From Parietaria judaica (taxonomy: Eukaryota > Streptophyta > Magnoliopsida > Rosales > Urticaceae): a DNA stretch of 64,000 bases. The stretch is taken from NCBI GenBank assembly GCA_954871525.1, contig OX940861.1:37089201-37153200 (forward strand), given 5' to 3'. The notes beneath the pieces were generated by a model. That model saw only the letters and a list, made by a program, of their open reading frames with translations, did not search any database and was not told the DNA's origin. This document shows positions 34,598 through 45,400 of the stretch, piece by piece (the stretch's first letter is position 1; each line of letters opens with the position of its first letter). The position numbers and the translations under genes were made by a program.

Positions 34598-37500
34598 ATG
34601 GCTTGCAATGTTCACTTGGATGGTTTATATTGGAGTTTTGCTGTGAGACATCTTCTAAGCAGGAATCGAATATGGAACAATCTTTCCAGTAGTCTTATGA
34701 AGCGCAAAAGGATCGTTGGAAGGCGTAGTGTTAGGAGTTGTAAGCCAAGGAATCAATTGCAATTGCGTGCCTTGTTTGTTGCTCCTCATGTTAGTTTGTC
34801 TTTGTCCAATAATTTTGGTTTGTCAAGCAGATGTTCACCCACCTGGATCTTAGACTCTGGGGCTACTCAACATATGTCTCCCAACTTGGCATCATTCGAT
34901 TGTATGTCCCCTGATTCATCTATATCGATTATGACCGCTGATGGCAGTCATATGCCATCGGAAGGTATTGGTTCGGTTGTTACTCCTCATTTGTCTCTTT
35001 CCGATGTTTACTATGTTCCGAATCTTACTCTTAATCTTGCATCAGTCGGTCAAGTGTGTGATTCTAGTGGCTCATTGGTTTGTTTCTCTACTACTGGTTG
35101 TTGTGTTTACGACCCGCAGTCTAAGAAAGTGATTGGGACAGACCGTCGGCAAGGGAAGCTCTATGTTTTGGACGACCTTAAAGCACCAGATATTGCAGCA
35201 TCTAGTGTGGATTTGTCTTCTTTTCGTTTAAGTCGTTCTTCTTCTGACTTTTATTTGTGGCACTCTCGTTTGGGACATGTTTCCGCGTCTCGTTTGAAGT
35301 ATTTAGCTTCTACAGGAGCTCTTGGGCAGTTAAACTTTCATGATATTTCAGATTGTTGTGGATGCAAACTAGCAAAGTTTTCAGCGCTACCTTTTAATAG
35401 AAGTGTTTCATCATCTATTGCTCCTTTCGATCTTGTGCATTCTGATGTGTGGGGACCTGCCCCTATTTCCACAAAAGGGGGTTCTCGATATTATGTCTCC
35501 TTTATTGATGATTTTACGCGCTACACTTGGGTTTATCTTATGAAACGCAGATCGGACTTTCTTGGCATCTTCAATGAATTCAGAGCTCTTGTTAAAACTC
35601 AACATGGTGCCGTCACTAAGTGTTTTCGCTGCGACTTGGGGGGTGAATACACTTCGACAGATTTCTCTCAGTTACTTGCTTCTGATGGGACTATTCGTCA
35701 AACTTCATGTACAGACACCCCTCAGCAAAATGGTGTTGCTGAAAGGAAACACCGTCATCTGGTCGAAACTGCTCGTTCGTTCTTATTGTCTGCCGAGGTT
35801 CCTAGTGTTTTTTGGGGGGAAGCCATTCTTACAGCTGCTCATGTGATAAATAGAATCCCAACTTCACATAATGCAGGTTTATCTCCTTTTGAAAAATTAC
35901 TGGGGAATAAGCCTGATTATTCATCGTTGCGTGTCTTTGGTTGTACCTGCTTTGTTCTTCGACCTCACGTTGAGCGTACTAAACTGACTTCTAAATCAGC
36001 ATTGTGTGTCTTTCTGGGCTATGGTAGTGGTCAAAAGGGATACCGTTGTTTTGATCCTGTTGCTCATAAATTATTGTCTTTCGCCATGTATTTTTCTTAG
36101 AGAATATCCCATTCTTCTCTGTCCCTGCTAGTTCGCATCATATGACACAATCAGATCTCGTTCGCATTGATCCTTTTGATATTGACAGCGACGATGCTCC
36201 AGTTACACAGTCTGACTCTTTAGCTCATGATCCACCGACTCCTCCAGCGATTGCGGATCATTTGCCTTTTGAGCATGCGGATCATCCGCCCTTTGAGCAT
36301 GCAGATCATCCACCTCCCCGCCAATCTACAAGAGTGCGTAAGTCCACCAAACTTCCCGATTTTGCTTATTCTTCATATTCTACACCATTTGCCTCCTTCA
36401 TCACCTCCATTCATGGTCTATCTGAGCCTACGTCTTTTCGAGAGGCTGTTGTTGATCCACTTTGGCAGAAAGCTATGGCTGAGGAGCTTGCTGCTTTACA
36501 TCAGACTCATACATGGGATTTGGTGCCTTTACCATCTGGAAAACGCACAATTGGCTCTCGTTGGGTTTATAAGATCAAAACAAAATCTGATGGAACAGTT
36601 GAACGGTATAAGGCCCGACTTGTTGCTAAAGGTTATTCCCAACAGTACGGCATGGACTATGAAGAAACGTTTGCACCCGTTGCAAAGATGACGACTATCC
36701 GTACTCTTATTGCTGTTGCTTCTGCCTGTCAGTGGAGCATATATCAGATGGATGTCAAGAATGCATTCTTGTATGGTGATCTTCATGAAGAAGTTTACAT
36801 GACACCTCCTCCAGATATTGCACACACACCCGGTCACGTTTGTAAACTACGAAAATCACTTTATGGCTTGAAACAAGCCCCCCGTGCATGGTTCGAGAAG
36901 TTCTCCCTTGTAATCACTTCGCTTGGCTTTCATCCGAGCCATCATGATTCGGCCCTATTTGTCAAACGTACGAGTGTTGGACGTATTCTCTTATCCTTGT
37001 ATGTTGATGACATGATTATTACTGGTGATGATTGTGATGGGATTGAATCCTTGAAGTGTGAGTTGGCTCGTTGTTTCGCTATGAAAGACTTGGGCTTGCT
37101 ACGATATTTTCTTGGTATTGAGGTTGCTACTTCACCAAAAGGCTATCTATTATCGCAGTCCAAGTATATAGCTGATTTATTTGAGCGTGCGCGTCTCACT
37201 GACAACAAGACTGTTGATACTCCCCTTGAGACCAACGCTCGGTATTCTCCGTCTGATGGTACTCCTTTGCCTGACCCTAGCCTATATCGTACAGTTGTAG
37301 GCAGTTTAGTTTACCTCACTGTTACTCGTCCAGATATTGCACATGCCGTTCATGTAGTTAGCCAGTTTGTCACTGCTCCTACTACAGTTCATTGGGCTGC
37401 CGTTCTACGTATTCTCAGGTACCTTCGAGGCACTCAGTTTCAGAGTCTCTTGTTTCCATCTTCCTCATCTTTAGAGCTGCGTGCTTATTCTGACGCTGAT

Positions 37501-37944
37501 TGGGCTGGTGATCCCACGGATCGCAAATCAACTACTGGATTCTGTGTTTTTCTTGGTGATTCTCTCATCTCTTGGAAGAGTAAGAAACAAGATGTCATTT
37601 CTCGATCGTCTACAGAAGCTGAGTATCGTGCTATGGCCTCGACCACTTGTGAGATTGTTTGGTTGCGCTGGTTACTCTCTGACATGGGTGTTAGCCTTTC
37701 TCAACCTACACCATTGCACTGTGATAATCAGAGCGCGATTCAAATTGCGCGCAATTCAGTTTTCCATGAGCGGACCAAGCACATTGAGATTGATTGTCAC
37801 GTTGTTCGCCACCATCTTCAGACTGGCACCATCACGTTACCATTTGTTTCTTCCATTCACCAGATTGCTGACTTGTTCACGAAAGCTCACCCACCTCGCG
37901 TTTTCGTTTTTTATCTGACAAACTCTCGATGTTTCTCGCTGTAG
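34598..37944 (+). pseudogene. Copia gag-pol with internal gag deletion and one frameshift
   Basis: The frame starts with the N-terminal part of a Copia gag (VHLDGLYWSFAVRHLL). Within about 50 residues it passes straight to protease (WILDSGATQHMS), so most of gag, including its zinc knuckle, is missing. Then follow the pre-integrase zinc region (LWHSRLGHVS, CCGCKLAK) and integrase (FDLVHSDVWGP, DLGGEY, QQNGVAERKHRHL). A one-base shift at about 36080 ends this frame at 36100. The shifted frame carries reverse transcriptase (KQAPRAWFEKF, YVDDMIITGDD) and RNase H (SDADWAGDPTDRKSTTGF, then STEAEYRAM) to a stop at 37944. The upstream leader (34068-34597) shows no recognisable gene. Confidence 0.9.
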
Positions 37945-37965
37945 CATCGTGAGTTTGCGGGGGGA

Positions 37966-38123
37966 TATTAGCATGTATTATTTATTAGCATTTTAGTCCC
38001 TCTTATTTACCTTATTTGCTATTTAGTCCTTTTCCCTTTTATGTATTCATGACATTGTATTATTATTCATTATTCTTCTATGAAGGGTTTCTTCTTCTCT
38101 TCTCTCTCTCTTTGATTTCAACA
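37966..38123 (+). repeat. 3' LTR of the Copia element
   Basis: Same 158-bp sequence as the 5' LTR. It is preceded by the purine tract and followed by GAAAT. NPC 3'-flank sequence resumes immediately afterwards, up to about 38230. Confidence 0.93.
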
Positions 38124-38229
38124 GAAATAAGTACCTTTTTTTTTCATGTGTTAAGCGTGTTGGATGTTGTAATTTTTTCATCCAAAAATACGTTGTGAAT
38201 TGAATATTCAACTTTTATGAGACGATAGA

Positions 38230-38630
38230 ACTTTGAAGTTCGAATATTGGGATTATTTGAGAATATCCATGTTCGAACTTCAAAGAATTTGGAAAGGTAG
38301 TGAGTTCAAAAAGGGGGAAATCGCGGGAGAATAATCCTTCATTTGTAATTTCTTACACTGAATATATCTAATAATGCCTGATATTTTTCATAATAGTGAC
38401 AAAATACTCAATTCTTTTTCCTTTTTGCGAAAAAAATCTCAATATCATCATTTTTCATCTCATTAAATTCCACTAGTATTGTTAATAAAAAAAATATAAG
38501 TACTTCGCTTTCGCTGTAGCAAGGTATACATACTTAATTTGGAGTTTGGACGATGGTTCAGCGTAACAAGGGTGTAAAATTCTTCCCTAAAAAAAAAGTG
38601 TAAAATTCTAGTGTAATCTCATATTTGTAA
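38230..38630. other. Intergenic stretch without visible gene
   Basis: AT-rich DNA downstream of the NPC 3' flank. A short inverted pair (TTTGAAGTTCGAATAT near 38231 and its complement near 38268) is the only structure seen. Confidence 0.5.
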
Positions 38631-39097
38631 GGGTTAATGACGGTAAAAATACTCAAAGTTTGGTCAAAGAACCCCTTGTGTACCTAAAGTTTAAAAGTGG
38701 TGGTAAAAATACCCAAAGTCCCATTTGGAGAGTTGACCACTTCATTCCCGTAACACCATTAACTTACCCGTTAACTGGCCAAGCGGACAAACGTGGGTTG
38801 TTGATATAACAATTTTCGCCACATGGATGAGCCCAAATCAGCCTCGTTTACGACAAAACTACGAATTAAACCCCTAATAAACACTATTTAATACAACTAA
38901 TTGAACCCCTAATGATTACACTTAACAAAACAAATTTGTCCACGTGGCCAAAGTTAATAGGTAAGTTAACGGCGTTACGAGAATGGAGTGGTCAACTCCC
39001 TAAATGCGACTTTGGGTATTTTTGCTATCACTTTTAAACTTTGGGTACACGAGGGGTTCTTTGACCAAACTTTGGGTATTTTAGCCGTCATTAACCC
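38631..39097. mobile_element. MULE-type MITE, 467 bp, TSD TATTTGTAA
   Basis: Inverted arms begin GGGTTAATGACGGTAAAAAT and end in the near-complement. A perfect 9-bp duplication TATTTGTAA flanks it (38622-38630 and 39098-39106). The arms resemble those of 25821-26308 (a shared TTTGGTCAAA and GTGTACCTAA pattern), so the two belong to one family. Confidence 0.9.
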
Positions 39098-39106
39098 TAT
39101 TTGTAA

Positions 39107-39719
39107 TAATGAATGTGATATTTTGTAATGATATTGATTATTGCCATCAAAATTTAGACTTAAGTATTAAAGTGCGTTAATAAATTACAAATGGAGGATT
39201 ATTTTCCCGTGATTTTTCCCCTTTTCGAATTAATTACCTTTCCAAATTCTTTAATTACATATGTCAATGTTAGTACCCCTTTGTACTCTTTTTTTGTTTT
39301 TAATGGGAGTGACACTATTGGCCAAGGTTATAATGCACTCTCACACTACTAGATATATTCAGTATAATAACAGGTGAGACTATTGGTCAAGTTTACATAT
39401 GTAAAGGAGGTAAACATTTGTTCCCCATGGGGTTTGACCCCGTGATCTCTTGTAGAGGTGTGTAGTGGAGTTACCACTAGGTCAAACAAGTTTGGTTGTA
39501 TCCCTTTATACTATTATAAATCGGCAAAACAATCAATGGTTTTAACTTACAAATATCATATTAGTTATGCCAGTTTTAACGATCTATGTTAACAATACGT
39601 GTGAAATTTAATAGGGAAAGTAAAATAATAAAATTACGAACTTTCGTTGCGACCAAAATTGAGTACTTTTATCGCTATTATGTAAAATATAGTTATCAAT
39701 TTCACAGTTATTATCTATA
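39107..39719. other. Intergenic stretch without visible gene
   Basis: AT-rich sequence. About 39400-39500 carries GGGGTTTGACCCCGTGATC followed by an ACCACTAGGTCAAAC-like tail, a pattern often seen in plant retroelement remains. It is not convincing as a tRNA. Confidence 0.4.
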
Positions 39720-40440
39720 TTGTTGGGCCATATTCGGGCTCCCCCTTCCCGAGTTGAGGCCCCCGACCGAGGAACTCTTCCAGATTGTTGTCTGTAGTCT
39801 GTTTCCACCCGAGTCACCTTGGTCCCGGAACCATCCCCTACTCCCGCACACCTCGGAGAAGAGCCTTATTCGAACTAATATAAAAAAGGAAAGAAAGTTT
39901 TTGACAAGACTATTCAAGGACTAAAGGACGCCCCATAACAAGCTTTCGGCGCACTGCCCCTCAGGTTGTCAACAAGGCCGACCCAATATTTTCGGGGGCC
40001 TTGGGCAAAAAGTTAAAACGAGGCCTTATGCTTAAATACAAATATTTATCGTTCTTCCGCGGGACATGTTTTTTTCCTTTATTTTTCTACTAAACATGTT
40101 CTTATTCTTGATTATTCAAGTTGCATCATTTACAACACCAATGAGGAGGCCTCTTTCGTCTTAAAAGTTTTCTTCTAATTCATTTTTTTTTCTTTTCTAA
40201 ATGTTGAAGTTATATAATATATGGGACCTTTAAATATTAGGGGCCTTGGGCGGTTGCCGAATTCGCCTACCCATCGAGCCGGCCCTGGTTGTCAAACCCG
40301 TCACTTTTCCCTTGTACGGTGGAGGATCTCGTAAGCCTGCTCGTCATGTCTCGACCCACACGCTTATAAAAAAGCATCGACGCTCCGTAGAAAAGAGGTT
40401 CCTTTTTTATTTCATTTAAGACTCGAATCCGACTATTGTA
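39720..40440 (+). other. Possible LTR remnant interrupted by a MITE
   Basis: Sequence from TGTTGGGCC (39721) is GC-richer than its surroundings. It is interrupted by the MITE at 39973-40287, then resumes with GTTGTCAAACCCGTCAC and a TATA-like CTTATAAAAAAG near 40370. A gypsy LTR is possible, but no partner LTR or target duplication was seen. Confidence 0.3.
39973..40287. mobile_element. hAT-type MITE, 315 bp, TSD GTTGTCAA
   Basis: The ends are CAAGGCCGACCC and, read inward from the right, CAGGGCCGGCTC. A perfect 8-bp duplication GTTGTCAA flanks it (39965-39972 and 40288-40295). GGGGCCTTGGGC blocks near both ends are typical of the common plant hAT family with CAGGGCCGGC termini. Confidence 0.88.
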
Positions 40441-40711
40441 CTTTCATTAACCGAAAACTTAATGAAATGTGTGACAGAGTACTAATGTAGAAAGCTTTAT
40501 TCACATTGAGTATTTATTTTCAAAATAAAAAATTAGGACCATGAGATCAGTTTTGTATACTTATTAAAACTTATGCCGATAATTTCAATTTGTTTAGGGG
40601 CAATATGTAATTAAGTATAAGTATCGTCTTCTTCATTTCTCGCTCACCTGATTCCTGCGAAGCCCAAGCAGTGCGGTGACAGTGAACCCAGAGCAAAACT
40701 CCTCGCTTTCC

Positions 40712-42372
40712 ATGACCACCAACGACCACACTCTCTCTCGGTCAACGTCAAAGTCAAACGCTTCCTCTTGCTGCTGCATTTCCCACTCCTTCTCCAGAGC
40801 AGCTCTCGCTAACCCCGCCAAGCTCGCCCTCATCCACGCCTCCGACCTCCGCCACCGCGGGAACAAGATTCCTCCGCTCATCCATGGCGACCTCCCGGAT
40901 AATCTTCCTCCGGTCTACAGCGGCGACCGCTCCTTCACCTACGCGAAGCTCCTCGCGGCCGTCGACTCCCTCGCCGCCCGCCTCCGCACCTTCTCCGCCG
41001 CGCCGACGCCGAGAGTGATCGGAGTCTACGCGCCTCCCTCCGCTGACTACGTGGCCTCCGTGCTGTCCGTGCTCCGGTGCGGGGCTGCCTTCTTGCCTCT
41101 CGATCCGGCGTGGCCAGACGCTAGGATTTCGTCGGTCGTAGCTTCGTCTAATGTCTCTCTCGTCATCGCGAGCAAGTCCTTGGAATCGAGCGCGAACTGG
41201 ATCGCGGAGTCCTCTGAGTTTCCTGTACTGTGGTTTTCCCTCAAAGAAGGAGAAGAAGAAATTGATAGTTATACTGAAGCTCAGCAATGGCCGTGTGAGC
41301 GAGAAGAAGAGAGGTTGTTCTGTTATGTCATGTACACTTCGGGATCAACGGGGAAGCCGAAAGGCGTTTGTGGAACCGAACAGGGTAACAATCCATAGCG
41401 TTGATGAACCGAATTGATACCTAAATTACATACTGATAAGCTTATGCCGTATGAGGATGATGGAAATTTGCAGGGCTTATGAACCGGTTTTCATGGATGC
41501 AAGCGCTGTATCCTCTTCGCGGCGGCGAGGTTTTGCTGTTCAAGACGGCGATAAGCTTCGTCGATCACCTGCAAGAGTTCCTTGGTGCTCTTCTAGCTGC
41601 TTGTACATTGGTCATTCCGCCTTTTAACCAGACAAATGATGATCTGTTCTCCATTGTCGATTTTATTCAGGTAAACTAAAACTCCCGCCGCAGTGAATCT
41701 ATAATGTTATCATGTTGTGATCGTGAACTTAAGATGCGGTTTTGACGGATCGCTGACAATCTCGCGTGTAATAACCAATTGTAAAGAACCGAAGAAAGAT
41801 TCGAAAAATCAGTCTTGATCATCTATAAGACAATACTGTAAACTTGCCTTGTTTTCTGATTCTGTTTGTTTGGTTTATTATTTTGCCGGATCGATTTCAT
41901 AGCAAAATATAATCACTTTTATATAAATAGCGGTCTCATAACTTGATCGTTTATGTTACTGCAATATGGATAGTGTTGAGTCATTATATGAAGTTTACCC
42001 TTACACTTTATTTTACTGCTAAAAACTTGGTGTACTCCTGTTTCGTTCTTGTAGATTTATTCTATCGACAGACTAACCGCAACGCCTTCACTGATGAGAG
42101 CAATCCTGCCTACCGTTGAAAGCGGACACGAAATTCGTGCTCTCCGTTTGCTGAAACTCTTGGTTCTAAGTGGCGAAGTTCTTCCCTTGTCTTTGTGGGA
42201 TTCTCTATCCAAGATGTTACCTGGAACCTCTATTCTCAATTTGTATGGAAGTACAGAGGTTAGACTTATTCATTATTTTCTATTTTAATTTGATTAATGT
42301 TAAAATGAAATTGTTTTAATTTGACATATTCTAGTTGTAGCTGCTTGATTAGTTTACCGCCACATGTTTCGG

Positions 42373-42411
<39 letters not shown>

Positions 42412-45400
42412 AGGATCTCATTATAAGCATCTCGATAATGTTTCGTAAAACTAAAGTACCTTTTTTTAAGAACAACTTCTTAGAAATTTATTTGCTCCTG
42501 ACAAATTGAACAGTCTCTTTATTATATTATTGTTTTCATTGAACAAATTATTCTGCAAAATCGTTGATTAGTCAATCTATTTATAATTAATGATCCATGG
42601 CTCACGTGTGATATATTTAAACTAGGTATCTGGTGATTGTACCTATTTTGACTGCAAGAGGCTACCAACAATTTTGCAGTCCGAGACACTGACAAGTGTC
42701 CCAATCGGTTTACCCATTGTAAATTGCGACGTAGCACTATCGAACGAGGGAGAAATATGCGTTTCTGGTCTCTGCAATTCTTGTGGATACTTCTCAGCTT
42801 CAGCTTTTGTGCCACTAGTTCTTGAAAATTTGCCCCAAGAAAATGCCATTTCTGATTCCGAAATCAAAATTGGGCATAAATTGTATTTCAGGACAGGGGA
42901 TTTTGCCAGAAAACTGAAAAGTGGGGATTTGATTTTCTTGGGCAGAAAAGATCGAATCATTAAACTGAATGGTCAACGTATTTCTCTCGAGGAAATCGAA
43001 GAAACATTAAGAACACATCATGATGTGGTCAATTCAGCGGTAATCTCTCATAAGGCCGAAGGTGAACACTTTATGTTTTTAGTAGCTTTTGTAATTTTGG
43101 AAAAAGGGAGAAGTGATGGCATCAGCAGATCTCAGTTGAAAAATTGGGTGGTTGAAAAACTTCCACTTGCAATGGTTCCTCATAATTTTGTTTTAGTCGA
43201 TGCATTTCCGACGACTTCTAGTGGAAAAGTTGACTATGGAGCGCTGACTTCTGAGTTTCTTGCGAAGCAAGTGAAGGGAGAGAGTTTTGATATGGCGGAT
43301 ATTAACCTGTTGCAAGTTATAAAGAAGGTGATCTTTTTTCGATATAGTAATCTTTTATTTTCTTCTTCCCTGTAGGCTATAGCAGAAATTAATGTTGTTT
43401 GATTGCGATGATATCTTTGATAATCATTCAATAACTTGCATATCCAAATTCTTTTATCTTTACCTTTACTTTTTGTTTTTTACCATCTTCTAACTGTAAA
43501 TGATTCTGATAGACTCACTTTTATTACATATCGACGGAGAAAGGGTACTATGGTCATTTAGGCACACTATTTTTTGTTTGACCGTTTTCTGAAAGGAGCG
43601 GTCTGTTTCATGATTTGTTTATTGGATTAAAGTATCTTGGAAATTCATCTCGTCGGTGAATTCCCGTTGGCTTACAAGTTTTAAAAGTGTGCTTATGTGT
43701 TTTGATTGAATTACGGCTCCGGTTCTTATGAAAATTCACATTCTGTAACCTATCAAGCATAATAATTCTGCTTACTTTGATTTAAATTCAATTGCTATAC
43801 ATCTGAACTGTAATTCATTTGTCCCAATTTCAAATGTTTGAGTATTAATCTTGATCTTGTTTCACTTGTGAAACTACAACATTAACTCAGAACGGAAAGT
43901 TACTTTTCGGTAATAATTCCATAGCAGAATATATGAACTTGTTGGAAAGACAGAAAACTCATTCTGTAATGTCTTACAGGCCTTTTGCAATGTCTTAATG
44001 GTTGAAGAAGTTTCTGATAATGGCGATTTCTTTATTATGGGTGGAAATTCTATATCTGCTGCTCATCTTTCAGATAGTCTTGGATTTGATATGAGATTGC
44101 TCTATAAATATCCGAGCCCGTTGGGGCTTTATACCACTCTATTCGGGAGACATAAGTTCTTGGATTTCGATTCAACAAAGCATGCTAATTTGGAGATGAA
44201 TCTGAAAGAGACAAACAAGACCGTGTTTCATAGTGATGTTATCTCTAAACGTTCGAAGCTGAGTTCAACGTTCAATGTTTCGTCGTCAGATTTCTATCCA
44301 TGGAATAATGCTGCTATCAGCTTTTCATGTTCGTTTTCTCGGTGCAACAAGGTCACATATGAAGGTGACGACTCCATGAAAGGCGTTCTTCACGAGAAAT
44401 GCGTAGTCCCAAGAAACACAAAAGCCTTGTTGAGACAACTATGGAAAGTTCACATGGGATCATGTGTTGACGCATCGCCGCTTATTATGTTGAGAGGCTC
44501 TGAAATCTACTTATTCATTGGATCTCACTCACATGAATTCATGTGTGTCAATGCCAGAAGGTATCGCAAGCTAAATATATTTATGAATCGATTGTTTTTC
44601 TCATGCACTCAATTACCCTAATACATTTTCACTTTTGATTTAAAAAATAATGCTAATCAGTAATGTTTAACGATTTAAACAAATACTTATGGAGGGCTTT
44701 GGTCGTCTTATTCAGTAATCTACAAAACATGTTCTACACATAACGATGAATATCATAAAATTGATATAAGATGGAGTTTTGGATGGGAATATAACCATTA
44801 ATATTGAAATTCAGAGAAGAAAATTCTTATTTGATTCACCAACATGCTCGTGTTATCGTCTAAAACAATATTAATCTGTAGCAGAAAATTTGTTAAATCA
44901 AACAATTATTCTGTAGCATATATGGTTGAGTAGTTCATCATTATTTCATTTACATCCAGGGATGTAAATAAACTATATTATAGTATGCTGTTATGGTGGT
45001 ACAGTAGTAGTAATTTTGTTTAGTGGTCATGTCCAGTGGAAGATCGGGCTAGAAGGACGGATCGAATGTTCGGCAGCCATTCTCGGTAACTTTTCTCAGG
45101 TTGAAATGAGCTTTATTTCTTTATGGAACTACCTAATCAGTGTGTTGGACTTTCATTTATTTAACTTAAAGGAATTTTTTTCATTTTATTTAGGTTATAA
45201 TTGGATGCTACCAAGGCAAAATATATTTTATTGATACCTCAAATGGCAATATCCATTGGACTTTTCAAACATCTGGTGAGGTATAGTAATTCTGATGGTC
45301 AAGGGTCATAGTTTTTCAATCTTCATTTCGATTATGGATCATGTGATTGTTCCAAATCTAATAGTTATGAATTTATTATTTGAAGGTGAAGTCGCAACCG

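Larger units (their letters stand above)
33898..38123 (+). mobile_element. Copia retrotransposon with LTRs that look identical, TSD GAAAT
   Basis: A complete 4226-bp LTR element with 158-bp LTRs (33898-34055 and 37966-38123). By eye the LTRs show no difference, so the insertion is young. GAAAT flanks both sides (33893-33897 and 38124-38128). The LTRs begin TATTAGCATG and end TTTCAACA, so the termini are TA...CA instead of TG...CA. The primer site TGGTATCAGAGC (initiator Met tRNA) and a purine tract (TTGCGGGGGGA) are in place. It lies 83 bp after the NPC stop codon, in the same orientation. The coding part is defective. Confidence 0.95.

Noticed and set aside
39430..39500. Possible tRNA-like or SINE sequence (GGGGTTTGACCCCGTG)
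   Set aside because: It has a B-box-like look but no A box at the right distance and no cloverleaf that I could fold.
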